From: Ceratotherium simum simum
Lineage: Eukaryota; Chordata; Mammalia; Perissodactyla; Rhinocerotidae
Direction of reading: 5' to 3'
NCBI RefSeq assembly: GCF_000283155.1
Contig: NW_004454207.1
Coordinates: 13,739,035 to 13,803,034 of the forward strand
Length of the DNA: 64,000 bases
The position numbers and the translations under genes were made by a program. Within the stretch, counting starts at the first letter, position 1. The number at the start of each line of letters is the position of its first letter. A model generated the notes under the pieces. That model did not search any database and was not told the DNA's origin. It worked only from the letters and a program-made list of their open reading frames with translations. Positions 44,206 through 55,668 of the stretch are shown one piece after another.

Positions 44206-45460
44206 TCAAAGCCACTTGCCCACACGAAATTATTTCATCTAATTGTGTAACTAATAGCACCTGAGTTAATAAGAGCATTCTATTTGTAAAGGAATAAATT
44301 AGGAATGAATGAAGAAGATACTGCTAACTTCACTCATTGGCACTGAAATTTGCATCTATACTTAAAATTCTCTCTTTTTTTGAGTTTCCTATTATACACA
44401 GATGTTTTAAAAATAAAGTTTAAGAGGCTGATATAGAAACTTAGAAAAACTATGCAACTTCAACATAGGATTGTTATTTTATCTTTGGATAAAATAATTC
44501 CAGTGCCTGAGAAACATAAAATGAATTTGTGTTCTTAAGAAGCATGGGTCAGAGAACTTAGTACACCAGACTATGAAATCTTTGATTTGCTACCAATTTT
44601 TGAAGTTGTGTAGTCAAACCCTCAATTATCTGCCTTGGGGTTTTGTGTAAAATATGCCTGTGGAATTCTTTGTCTTTACCTTTAATTTTTTTTTCTTTTT
44701 TTAACACAAACTGAATAGCAAATACATTAAATTTCATTACCTAATAAATATGTTCTTGTCCGTGATCTTATCTCAGCCACAAAACAAGCCCTCCGTTTCT
44801 TTCTGTTGATTTGCATTTTGCCCCTTCTCTATTTAGTTATTACTTTGCTTATGTTCTGGCTTGATTTTTCTTTGAAGCAATGCTCTGCTTCTGAAATCAG
44901 ATTAGTTTTAAGATGTGAGAATTTTGCTGTCACTGGTCCTTGACATCAGCCTGAGCATATGAACTGATTTTAGGAGCAATCGAGCAGAGGCTGGAATGGG
45001 AAATGCAGTCGATGACGTCCATGCCTCTGAATCAGGTCTGGCCAGCATGGGATAAATTCCCCTTGAATAAAATGTTTTGGAAGCTGTGTCTAGGAAATAA
45101 GATAATAATCTTATAATAACAAGGCAGTGATAATTTACTATTTATAATAATAATTCAAATGAGAAAAAAATGCAGTCCAAGGTCAAATATAATTTTTAAA
45201 AGCTCTGTATTCCCAGACTGTCTACACATCCGCTCTCTTCTGTTAGTATAAGCAATCCAGAATTGACGAATGGCGTTCAGTGTTCCTCTGCCTGTTTGTA
45301 AGTCGGACATTTGCATTCATCATTTCTTATCATTCCTTCTTGATTGGGAAAGCTGGCTCATTTCAATGCTAAAAATTCCCAGAGATTAAAATGCTGTCTC
45401 TTTTTTGCTTAGGCTCTTATCTGAAAACATTATTTTGAAGCTTTGACAGCTGCAGAAAAA
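44206..45460. other. Unique sequence, possible conserved non-coding DNA
   Basis: No repeat or gene recognised. The stretch 44880-45060 is non-repetitive with balanced composition and a CRE-like TGACGTCC at 45014-45021; conservation cannot be judged here. Confidence 0.35.
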
Positions 45461-45464
45461 AGGA

Positions 45465-45695
45465 GCAGTACAGTAGGAAGAGCATCAGCTTTGGAGGCGG
45501 ATGACGAGCTGTGAATCCCTGAGCAAGTTACTTAAATTCTCTGTGTCCACTTCCACATATGTAAAAAATATATACATAATAGTACATACTTGGCAAGGCT
45601 GTGGTAAGGGTTAAATGAAATGACACATATACAGAGCCGGGGATGGTGTCAGGGACATGCGAGGTGCTCAAAAATGTTCATTTCCATTGCTTGGT
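45465..45695 (+). mobile_element. MIR SINE, plus strand
   Basis: GTACAGTAGGAAGAGCATC, AGCAAGTTACTTAAATTCTC, GGCAAGGCTGTGGTAAGGGTT and CGAGGTGCTCAAAAATGTTC follow MIR order. Confidence 0.87.
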
Positions 45696-46850
45696 TGTAA
45701 TGTGTATTAAATGCCATTGGTTCTATATGAAAATACCTCAGAGAAGAGTGCCGTGCAGAATTTTCAACCTGAAGGAAATGGGAGAACATAAATAAGTGCT
45801 CTTATAAGAGTCAAAACATCTCACCCCATACCATCATTCAGAAATGACAAATGTGGTCAAATGATAAACTGATAGGTACATTTCCCTTCACAGAAATTAT
45901 ACTATCTAGAGGATTTCTAATAGCCTGAAGTCCAGTTGACACTCTATGACTAATATTTAAAATAAATAATAGACAACAAAATTAATAGCTGGCATTTTAA
46001 GTGCTGCAACTTGTCACCAAATACTGTAGGTCCCCAATCCATTAGCTGCCACCTCATATAATTGGTAGGACAGTACCGTACGATGCCCAATATTGCTGAA
46101 ATGTTCTGTAATACCCGCAGACAATTCTCTGGCCTATTTTTGGTGCTCCATTTAACTTTTTGCCAAATCTGAATTACTGGGGTTTGAACTATTCAAATGC
46201 TACCTCACGCTAGCTTTCAGATTGATCCTAATTGCATTAATTGATAGTAATTTCCCCATCCAAAAATTTTGGGGAGTAATTTAGTCTTGGTAAGACTTCT
46301 GAAGCCACTAAGGTGCCACCACCTGAAGACTATGCACTACAGTGACATAAAAAATGCATGCTAGAACTCTGAGTTTTAAAAAGAGGTTTATTTATAAACC
46401 ATATCTTTTGTGACAACAGTTCTCTGAAACTGTTGGCAAATAATACTCCTATGGATAGATATAAGATGTGAGAAAATAATAAAAAAGCTTGTGTTGAGTA
46501 TAGAATTTTCCTACATATCCTATAGAACCCACTATCCCCTCTCATTTCTCCACTGTACACCCTTACCACTCACTACATCAAGAAATTCTGGAGGGCCCCT
46601 GTGGCTTAAACAGTCTGACAGGCATTGTATATGTCTGTGGGAAAAGGATAGATAAGATAGGAAAGATAGTGTTCTTGCTCTTGTATGACTTTGTGTTTTA
46701 ATTTGGGACACAGCTTACATCCCTCAAAGAACAGTAGAATAACAAAGACTATCAGCAAAGTGAATGTGTGGTTGTTCTCTTACGGGGTCAGAGAGTATGT
46801 AAGGTGATACAGCCTGTTTGTAGGCCAAGTTGGCAATATATGTAAAAGAT
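45696..46850. other. Unique sequence, possible conserved non-coding DNA
   Basis: No repeat or gene recognised. Around 46225-46253 three TAATT cores lie within 29 bases (TAATTG at 46229, ATTAATTG at 46236, TAATTT at 46248), a pattern seen in homeodomain-bound enhancers but also expected at times in AT-rich DNA. Confidence 0.35.
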
Positions 46851-46854
46851 ATTT

Positions 46855-47155
46855 ACAAAGTCCATGACTTTTGACCTGGCATTTCCATTGCTAGGAATTT
46901 GTTCCATGGATATATTTGCACATATACACGAAGATTTATGTGAAAGAATGTTCTTTGCAGTATTATTTGTAATACAAACATAGAAACAACCTAAATGTTC
47001 ATCATTGGGGGACTGGTTAAACAAATCATTGTCAAGCTAGGGGATGGAATACTATATTAAAAAGAAAAAAATAGCACTATATGTACAGACATGAAAGATG
47101 TCTGACACAAACATTTAAGTGAAAAGAACAGGTTGAAGAAAATATGTATATTATG
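46855..47155 (+). mobile_element. L1M ORF2 3' fragment, plus strand
   Basis: GACCTGGCATTTCCATTGCTAG, TATTTGTAATACAAACATAG, AACAACCTAAATGTTCATC, GACTGGTTAAACAAATCATT and TGGAATACTATATTAAAAAG follow the sense order of the L1 ORF2 C-terminal region. No frame survives. Confidence 0.87.
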
Positions 47156-47167
47156 GATATATATATA

Positions 47168-47288
47168 TTCTCTCTATATATTAGTATATGTGGTAGACAG
47201 GTAGAGCGAACATCTCTCTATATATTAGATCTATCTATATATATATATTAGATCTATCTATCTACCATATACACTAATATAGAGAGAA
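47168..47288. repeat. Long imperfect AT-rich inverted repeat
   Basis: Arms of about 32 bases (47168-47200 and 47257-47288) are inverted copies with a few mismatches. TTCTCTCTATATATTAGTA on the left pairs with the complement ending CTAATATAGAGAGAA on the right. The roughly 56-base loop holds a directly repeated TTAGATCTATCTAT. It directly follows the L1M fragment. Confidence 0.82.
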
Positions 47289-47559
47289 AATTTATGGAAG
47301 GATAAGCTCTAAAATTTTTAGTGTTAAATTTTAGCAATATTATCTCAATAAAGTGGGATAATATGGACAGAGAGAGGTGAGTTTTTTTATTCTTATTTTA
47401 GACCCTTTACTGTTGTTTACTGAACTATATTACTTTTGTGATTCTAAAAATATCAAAACAAGTAAAAATGTTCTAAGAGTAGAAAGTAATGAAATAATGA
47501 GAAGCAGATGGCACTGACAAGAAATATTGATATTATTAATGATGGTAATAGCTGAAATA

Positions 47560-47758
47560 TCCAGAGTGCCTGCTATGCCACAAGCTGAATGGTTGACATA
47601 CATTACCTCATTTAATATCTCATACCTGCAAATACCTATTAAAGCTGGGGAACCAGGGTTAAGTAACTTGCCCAAGATCACACAGCTAACTAAATAAATG
47701 GCAGAACCTGGATCCCAGACTCCAAAGTCTATGCCATTAACCACTAAGCTGTGCTTCC
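47560..47758 (-). mobile_element. MIR SINE, minus strand
   Basis: GAGTGCCTGCTATGCCACAAG, TAAGTAACTTGCCCAAGATC and TTAACCACTAAGCTGTGCTTC are in reverse-complement MIR order. Well preserved including the head. Confidence 0.9.
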
Positions 47759-48371
47759 ATTTTGCCTTCTACAGCATTCTCTACTTCTGTGATGCGTGTT
47801 TAGGCAGCTGAGGCTCCTGGAGCATGATAACCATAATCATGTTATGGGGCTGGGAGAGTAGAAGGAAAGGCTATCTGACTTTCAGCATTGTTTTGGAGCA
47901 GAAAGGAAGGTTTAATTTCTATAGTGTTTTCCCTCCGAAACCATCAACTTTTTAATAAGGGGTTTGCATGCCAGAGCATTGATGTTTTCAGCCATTTGTA
48001 GTAATTTCTCTGCTTTCATAGGGTTGATCGCTTTGCTACACATACATGTTCAGAACATCAAGAAGGTGGCTTGGGTAGTTTGGGTTACAGTAGGGTGGAG
48101 GGTGAGCAACAGATTAACCATGAATACGCGTGTATTCACCCCCATCTGACCACTGTAGCGTGACCATTGTAGTTTCGCACAGATAAGATGAGTTAAGGTG
48201 GCAAGTTTGCTTCTAACTGACATTGTAACTGTAATCTTGGATACTACAGTGGAAAGATAGCATCCCTCGGCTTCGAGGCACTTTTCATTGCAGAGTGCCC
48301 TCTGCTGAAAAAGCAGGGAGGCTTACCAAGAATTTTGCACATGAATAGCACTGCACATTTTCTTTCATTGT
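47759..48371. other. Unique sequence, nothing recognised
   Basis: No repeat or gene recognised. A 104-codon minus-strand frame (48244-48558) lies mostly in the LTR that follows. Confidence 0.4.
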
Positions 48372-48922
48372 TTCTATCGTAGAGGAGAAAAAATAATTTT
48401 CCCTCTACTCTTCTAGGTTCTTGGCTGAGACTCCGCCACCCCCTGTAATAAAAAGACAGATTAACAGGAGAAAGCAAACAGAAGTTTAATAACGTGGATA
48501 CCTCTAGTATACACGGGAGAGACCCAGGAAAACTGAGTAACTCTCTGAAGTGGCCCAAGCCACCACCTTAAATATCTTCTCCAGCTGAAGATAGAAGATG
48601 TTGGGAAGGGAGCCAGTTATGGGAGGTGACCAGGAAAAGCACAGAAAACAAGGGTAAGGTTGTTATGCAGATTTAAGTCCTGCCTTCTCCATTGATAAGA
48701 GTTTCTAGAGATTTAGAGTCATCCTCCTCTTCCTGGTACAGAGAAGGAGACACCCTTACATAAAGATTTCCCTTATACATGTAAATGTCTCTTACAAAAT
48801 GGTAACTTTTACTTGGTTTTCAGAGCTTTTCCTATGTCTGCTGTTTCTTAAGAATAATCAGCCTAAAATAATATTTATGCCAAGGGGGCATATTTGGGGG
48901 TGGCAAATTCTGCTCCCCTTCA
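48372..48922 (-). mobile_element. Solo LTR, family A, minus strand
   Basis: Reverse-complement copy of the LTR seen at 52593 and 59087. Read on the minus strand it begins TGAAGGGGAGCAGAATTTGCC, has a TATTTAAGG TATA-like box, an ATTAAA signal, and ends near GAACCTAGAAGAGTAGAGGG. I think it is an ERVL-class mammalian LTR, but I do not commit to a name. No internal retroviral sequence adjoins it. Its TSD could not be fixed. Confidence 0.83.
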
Positions 48923-49235
48923 CTGTGTTCTGTTATCTCCATATATATTAAAAAGTAATTACACCCTGTAATTACCTGTTCTCAGCACAAACCTATATTT
49001 GACTCTAAAGTACACCACACATGACCCTCCCCAGACACGAAACCAAAACCAAACCAAATACAACTATGAAATCACCTTGCTTCTTAGATGTTTTATTATT
49101 GAAACAACATTTACACTTCTGCTTGTCAAGAATCAAAAACGCATCAAAATTTCCACTTTTTGTGATGATCCATGAGGTGCACAGATGCTTCTAGTTTCTT
49201 TCTTATATGCTTTTCCAAATTCTTTGCAAACCCCT
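48923..49235. other. Spacer between two LTRs, nothing recognised
   Basis: No repeat or gene recognised. The spacer is unrelated to the 59 kb spacer between the same two LTR families. Confidence 0.5.
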
Positions 49236-49616
49236 TGTTATAAAAGAGACAACAGGCCCAAAATGGGCCACATCACCAAACTAAGACTTAACACCTAACT
49301 TAATTATAGTTTCATCCTCCCCCAGGAATGGAATCTCAAACCAGTCAATCTAGAATTACTTGGTCAGCATTAATGAGGTAATCTGCCTGATAGACCCCTG
49401 CCGTTCCCTAAAGAAAGGTGACCTTGCCACAACCAATCATCTCTGCTAATACAACCTCCTTATCCTGCCCCATTTTGCCTATAAAAGTCTTTTATTTTCG
49501 ACAGTTCTTCAGAGCTCCTTTCTATTTGCTAAATGCGATGCTGCCTAATCCATGAATCATTGAATAAAGACAATAAGATCTTTAAAATTTACTCAGTTGA
49601 ATTTTATTTTTCAACA
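49236..49616 (+). mobile_element. Solo LTR, family B, plus strand
   Basis: 381 bases starting TGTTATAAAAGAG and ending TTTTCAACA, i.e. TG...CA ends with inverted TGTT/AACA. A 4-bp TSD CCCT lies at 49232-49235 and 49617-49620. A CCAAT box at 49433-49437, a TATAAAAG box at 49480-49487 and an AATAAA signal at 49563-49568 are correctly spaced for an LTR promoter and polyA site. The 4-bp TSD suits a class I (ERV1) element; the family name is not claimed. Confidence 0.88.
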
Positions 49617-50036
49617 CCCTTGATCTTCCTCTTTTCTCACTCTGGCTCTGAGACCTATTTTGCTTTACTTTACAAGTATTTACAAGTTTTATAAGTTTTT
49701 ACAAGTAAACCGAATTTATTTTACAGGTTTGCAAAATCCTTTACAGAGGGAATGATATGTTGTGGTTTAGTTTATTCTGTGTCCAGGTTCTCACACAAAA
49801 CTACTGCAAATTTCCTTTAGTCTTTTGCATAACCTTTGTGAATTATGCCTGTGGATGATGAATTTAAACTTGTCTTAAAACCAAGGCATATTTTTAGCAA
49901 AATTTACCAAAATGCTTATAAACTTTCTTCTTATTATTATTAATGTAAGCTAAATAGAAATGAGTCATTCTCCTTACCTCTTGAACCTGGCTTAATGTAA
50001 TATAAAGGAAACATCCGAAGTCGATTTTTATTAACA
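49617..50036. other. Unique sequence, nothing recognised
   Basis: No repeat or gene recognised beyond short TTTACAAGT duplications near 49670-49710. Confidence 0.4.
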
Positions 50037-50052
50037 TGATTGTATTTCTTTA

Positions 50053-50258
50053 AAGATTTTATTTATTCATTTTTTTTTTCCCCCCAAAGCCCCAGTAGAT
50101 AGTTGTATGTCACAGGTTCACATCCTTCCAGCTGCTGTACGTGGGACTCGGCCTCGCGTTGGACGGAGAGGCGGTGCCTTGGGGCGCGCCCGGGATCCGA
50201 ACCCGGGCCGCCAGCATCAGAGCGCGCACACTTAACCGCTAAGCCACGGAGCCGGCCC
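50053..50258 (-). mobile_element. ERE SINE, short-tail type, young, minus strand
   Basis: T-rich tail, CCCCAGTAGATAGTTGTATG, and the head ending TAACCGCTAAGCCACGGAGC. The perfect 16-bp TSD TGATTGTATTTCTTTA lies at 50037-50052 and 50259-50274. CpG-rich, including GGGGCGCGCCCGGGATCCGA. The only ERE in the right 28 kb of the window. Confidence 0.97.
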
Positions 50259-50274
50259 TGATTGTATTTCTTTA

Positions 50275-51965
50275 GGTAAGCATCTTTTATATACCTGGTT
50301 AATGCTATATACTAGTCAAAATTTTTTTAAATTGATTTCAGAATAAAGAAGTATAAGACCATGAATTACAAGTTTTTATATTTTATTTTATACTTTGTAT
50401 TTTCATTAGTACAGCACCTCATATAATTAAAACATTACTAAACACTATCTCTTTAAATCTCATAGCATGCCATATATTCCAAGTAAAAATTGGACCCCAT
50501 TATCTTTTACCTCATATGTTGATAGGGATTTTTTATTTTGGAATGTCCTGGAGCATTTGGGAAGTTGGGTTGCATAACTATGGGTATAACTATTCTTAAG
50601 GTACATTTTCCTGGGGTGTTGGTTAATTGCATTAATTACCTTCAACATCTATTACTTTACCAGTGAATTAAAGGCTTGAGAAACATCAATTATGGCTGTT
50701 TTTCTTCTTTCTAAGGAACTTTTTGAGTTTATTGACTATTATAGCTATTACAATAAGGGCAAACCCCTTTATGTTCATGTTGTTTTTTGTTTTTATTTTT
50801 TTTAGTTATATTTAGGTCTTAGTGCTAATGTTGGAAATATGCTGCTTGGTATGATTTTAAAAATTTATTCTTAAAAATGTTTTTGTTGTTTTCTCTCCTC
50901 ACTTCATAAATATATTTGCTCTAATTTACAAATTTATGAAGAGTATTGTTTGGTGGAAAATGTCAAAATATCTTCAAATATCTTCCACTATATTCTTTGT
51001 TGCTTAGCTGTATTTCTGTCTTTGTTTCTGTTTTATTATGAAGAGGTTTTCTTTTACTTAACAATTTGAAGTTTGTCACAACAGTGCATTAAATGATTCT
51101 GAATCATCGTCATCCAATGTTTTGTTTTCTTCTCCCAGAGATGGGCGGCCTGAAATGAATGATTGTCGCGCACTGGGACATGTCTCTAACCCCCTCTGTG
51201 CATCCTGACCAAGAGAGATCTCAAGCCTCTAAAGTTGATGTAGGGTTAGGGAGTGAAGAAGTTGGTTGGTTAGTAAGGATGGGTAAGAGCTTTCTGGAAA
51301 GCTTGGTACCTCTAATGTTTTTTGGAAGCATGACATTTGATTTTCCTATTTCCTTATTTTTAGCTATGTATATACAGAACATTAAATTCTTCTTTTCGTA
51401 CTGAGTACATTGAAAATCCCCTGTCCTCTGTTGGTTTACAGTTTTACTGACAGAAAAAGAGCAAAGGAAAAGTCTGTTTATACAACTTGTGTTGATTTTC
51501 AATTCAAGTTGAAAACTTATTTTCAAGACGTATAAATCATAACAGGGTTACTTCACGTGAGGGTCTGTGCATTGTACCACTTTGTTTGGGGGAAAATATT
51601 TTGGATGGGGGAAGTGTCAGTTGGATTTTGGCAAATATAACTGGGTCAGCAACTGGGCCACCCAAGCTCTTTACCTTTTCCCGTTAGAAGAGTGTTACCC
51701 TAGAACCAGCTTTTACTCCTAACATCCCATGGTGGCTAACTCCTCTCCCTTGAATTGTACTTATGCAGCAGATGGTGTGGAATATATGCATATATTTTTG
51801 TGATCAATGTCAAGTTGAAGTCTGAATTAGTACAGTAGAGAAGTGTGTAATGGCAACATAGCTGTAAAGTGTTAGAGTTGGGTGTTAGATTAATTCATTG
51901 CCATCTGTCTTTATTTTGCTAATCTACTTCTGTGGACAACACACAGTCATTGTTAGTTCTTTTTC

Positions 51966-52002
<37 letters not shown>

Positions 52003-52592
52003 CTGGCACACAAAATTCTAACAACAGCTACAACAACCTTCCCCAACCTCAGGGTAAAAAAAACAAAACAGTCCTTTGAATATTTTTATTGGCATTTCTA
52101 ATCTTTTTCTAGATTTGATTTTATCCACAGTTTTCTATAGATAGCGAGAGGGTAAGTCATTGTGTTGCAAAGGTTATAGGGATTTTATTCTAGAACCCTA
52201 AAAACCAAATCTATTGATAATTTTTGTATTGTTGTTTTTCTCATTTGAGCTCTCAGTATTCAACTACAAAATGTTAATAATGTAAGTGGGAAGTTTTTGT
52301 AGATAATATTAGCTCTTTGAGATGAAAAATTTCTAAAGAAATGCGATTAATACATGAAATAGTGGTTCTCAGAACACATTCTTATGTGGAATCAGTTGAT
52401 CAAATCTCTATCATTAGCAAAAGTAGTGGAATCTGCACGTTATTTTCTAAAGGTAAGAAGCAATTTACTTTTAAACAACACAGGGGAATTATTTCTAAAA
52501 GAGTATATATATTTACTACAATTCATGATGAAATGAGGTTTTAATGATTTTGGAAAAGGAGAATGATCAGTGGGCATTTACTCATTTAGATG
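50275..52592. other. Mostly unique sequence, nothing recognised
   Basis: More than 2 kb. Part of 50460-51080 could be very old LINE, but I cannot support it. The longest frame (101 codons, minus, 51221-51526) has no motif. A GT microsatellite is listed separately. Confidence 0.4.
51971..52001. repeat. (TG)n microsatellite
   Basis: About 15 uninterrupted TG units. Confidence 0.95.
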
Positions 52593-53412
52593 TGAAGGGG
52601 AGCAGAAATTGCCACCCCAAAATATGTCTCTTTGATGGAGAAAGACAATTACCATATGACTTCACTCATATGTGGAAGATAAACAGACAAACACATAGAT
52701 ACGGAGACCAGATTGGTGGTTACCACAGGAGAAGGGAGTGGGGGGAGGGCGAAAGGGGTAAAGGGGCACATATGTATGGTGACGGATGGAAATTAGACTT
52801 TTGGTGGTGAACATGATACAGTCTATACAGAAGTAAAAATATAATGATGTATACTTAAAATTTATATAGTGTTATAAACCAATGTGACCTCAATAAAATA
52901 AAAAAATATGTCTTTTTGCCATAAGGATTATTTTAGGCTGGTTATTTTTTAAGAAACTGCAGACACAGGAGAAGCTCTGAAACCTAGTAGAAGTTACCCT
53001 TTTGTAAGAGACACTTATAAGGGAAACGTCCATTTGTAAAGATGTCTCCCTCTCTGTACTAGGAAGAGAAGGATGACTCTAAATGTCTAGAAACTCTTAT
53101 CAGTGGAGAAGTCAAGAACTTAAATCTGCATGACAACATTACCCTTGTTTACTGTGCTTTTCCTGGTCACCTCCCATAACTGCCCCCCACCCACATCTTC
53201 TTTTGTCATTGTCTGGAGATGGTATTTAAGGTGGTGGCTTTGGCCATTTTGGGGAGTTACTCAGTTTCCCTGGGTCTCTCCCCTGTATACAGGAGGTACA
53301 CATGTTATTAAACTTCTGTTTGTTTTCCTCCTGTTAATCTATCTTTTAGTATAGGGAGATGTCAGCCAAGAACCTAGAAGCATAGAGGAAAAATTATTTT
53401 TCCTACACCACA
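52593..53412 (+). mobile_element. Solo LTR, family A, plus strand, split by an L1 tail
   Basis: The LTR begins TGAAGGGGAGCAGAAATTGCC, is interrupted at 52637-52908, and resumes with CATAAGGATTATTTTAGGCTG. TATTTAAGG at 53223-53231 is the likely TATA box and ATTAAA at 53307-53312 the polyA signal. It ends near CTACACCACA. Highly similar to the copy at 59087, which lacks the interruption. Confidence 0.88.
52637..52908 (+). mobile_element. L1 3' end inserted in the LTR, plus strand
   Basis: Sense L1 3' terminal text: ACCATATGACTTCACTCATATG, GAGACCAGATTGGTGGTTACC, AATGTGACCTCAATAAAATAA, ending in an A-rich tail. Target-site copies AAAATATGTCTCTTTG and AAAATATGTCTTTTTG (one mismatch) flank it. This is a strongly 5'-truncated insertion younger than its host LTR. 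Confidence 0.9.
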
Positions 53413-53730
53413 GTTGTTAAAATATATTTTAAAGTTACAATAATAAGACCAGAGTGGGAAATAGCATTTTAAAAAATAAAAAGTCTGTTTTATCAATTGT
53501 CTAACAGTTTATCATTTATCATAGAGCTTATCAAAGAACTCTAAATACTGCAATAACTAAAACTAGTCTTTTAATAGTAGGCAATAAGGTTGTTTCACTA
53601 CTTTTTCTAGGACCCTTGCTTGTATATTTTATTTCTGCATTTTTGTGTTGATGTTTAATTCCTTTCTAGACCTTATAATCTTGAATGTTTAAGTATTTGT
53701 TTTATTCTAAAGGTGACATACTTAGGTGAC

Positions 53731-53764
<34 letters not shown>

Positions 53765-55294
53765 GGGAGTTTTCTATCAGAAATAGTACCAAAAATGAAG
53801 TCCTCTTTTACCTTAGCTTTCAATATCCACAAATATCAAACCAACACCCTTGGGAAAATATTATATACGATTTCTACATGAGTCAAAACCATAGCTTCTG
53901 GGGTATAAGCCCATTGCCAGTTGATGTGCTTTCGGCCCTCTTTGTTTGCAAACTCGAACATTCGAAGACCACCTGATTTTATCAGTTTAACAACACATAG
54001 CTTGTGGTATAGATGGCTAGATTTAATTTTACAGACCCTGGTTGACAATATCTCTATTTGACCAGGCAACCCAGCTTTCTTGTTTCCTCCTTTGCAAGTC
54101 TGACCCAGCAATACTTGCTTCTTGACCCACATGAATGTTGTTATGAGTGCCTACTTCATGCCTAGAAAGTTCCTTGAATTCTTAGAATAAAAGATTCCCT
54201 CTAAACACCAAGTTTTACATTATCGATTGCTTGCTAGAGTGTGCTTATTGTGTATCCTTTCCAACCTAATTTTCTCACTGAAAAACTTTGCCATCTTGCC
54301 TGCTGAGACTTCCTTTTCACTACTTTGTGTTGGCTTCTCTCCTCTCTCTGCCCATGCTGTGATAAAATGACTATAGTTAAAGCTAAAGTCAAACCTTTTA
54401 AAAACCTAATTAAGCATTGTTTTTTTCCCTATCTATGATAAAATATCACTGACCGGAAATCTAAAGAGCATCGTGGAAAAGAAAAACAAATAAATAAGTC
54501 CTCAAAATGTAAGGATACACTTCAGTAAAGACAATAACAGCTCCCTGAATCATGCCGCCATGCTGGGGCACTTTCCAGAATCTTATGTATAAAGTGGTAC
54601 TTTTATAGCCACTGGTCAGAACTGTAATTGGAATAGCTGTTGCTGCTAGTACTGCTGTTACTGCTGGCGTCTCAAAATAAGAATCACTTTTTATCTCTTT
54701 ACCATAAACAGATATCATAGCAAAAATGGATTTATTCATAAATTGCACAGATTGAGAGATACCTCAAGCTGAAAGCAGGTCAGCTTTAGCTTCATAGGCT
54801 ATAAGTCCCGAGCATTTCAGAAAAAAGAGCTTTTCCAGAAGTTTAGACAATTTTGGTGAATTATGAAGTCCTTGAACTGTTGTTGGGTCTATAATTTTTC
54901 AGGAGGCTGGAAAATCACCAAGAAACTGACTAAAAAGACTTTTAATGCATTGCCATATAGTTGCTAAAGTTCAAGTGGTAAACAAATAAAGAATGTAAAT
55001 GTCATTCTGGTTTCTAAATATACCATAATTTCTTTATGAGATTCCTCTTATCAGGAAACTTCCACCCTTAGGATTCTTTGACATCTAATTTGTTGAACTG
55101 TTTATAAAACATAGAAATGTGAAGATGCATTAGATGTTGTTTACAAAATATTCATGGACCCAACTAGAAAAAACTCCACTTTGAACTGCTAACTGTTGAA
55201 TATAGTCTGACTTCGGTACATTATTAGGGGGCTTGCTTTGATGTTTCTATTCCTGGGAAAAATTTAGCATGAGGCTGTTCTTGACTTTGTGTGG
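53413..55294. other. Unique sequence, no gene recognised
   Basis: No repeat family recognised apart from the microsatellite at 53734. Minus-strand frames of 98 and 95 codons (53836-54132, 54461-54748) have no known domain and no supporting structure. Confidence 0.4.
53734..53763. repeat. (TG)n microsatellite
   Basis: About 15 uninterrupted TG units. Confidence 0.95.
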
Positions 55295-55668
55295 TAGATT
55301 AGATGGTCAGCAAATAATCATTCTCTCCCTCTCCATCTTCATGGGAAGATTGTACACCACCCTATCCCACTTATGTTGGTCTTTGTCATGTAACTTACTT
55401 TGGCCAATGGGATGCTGGTGAATGTGATGTGAGCAGAGTCTTGAAATGTATCAGTGCAGTTGGACTTGCCCTATCATGTCTATGCCTCTGCCATGAAATA
55501 TATATGCTCCAGCTAGCTCTCTGGTTCAAGGAGGACCCCACTCATGTAAAACAGACTTGAACCCAACTTGCAGCTGATCACACAGATGTATGAGCAAGAA
55601 ATAAATGCCTATTGTTATAGTGCATGAGTTTGGAGTGATTTGTTATACAGGAAAAACTAACTGAAACC
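55295..55668 (+). mobile_element. Ancient LTR-like repeat, possibly MaLR, plus strand
   Basis: TTTGGCCAATGGGATGCTGG, AAGAAATAAATGCCTATTG and GTGATTTGTTATACAGG match a common mammalian repeat whose end resembles MLT1 LTRs. Very diverged; the name is uncertain. Confidence 0.5.

Noticed and set aside
54461..54748. 95-codon minus-strand frame with a hydrophobic, alanine/threonine-rich stretch
   Set aside because: The stretch comes from a GCA/ACA-rich run; upstream codons are interrupted by a stop and no known protein or splice context fits. A protein search could reopen it.
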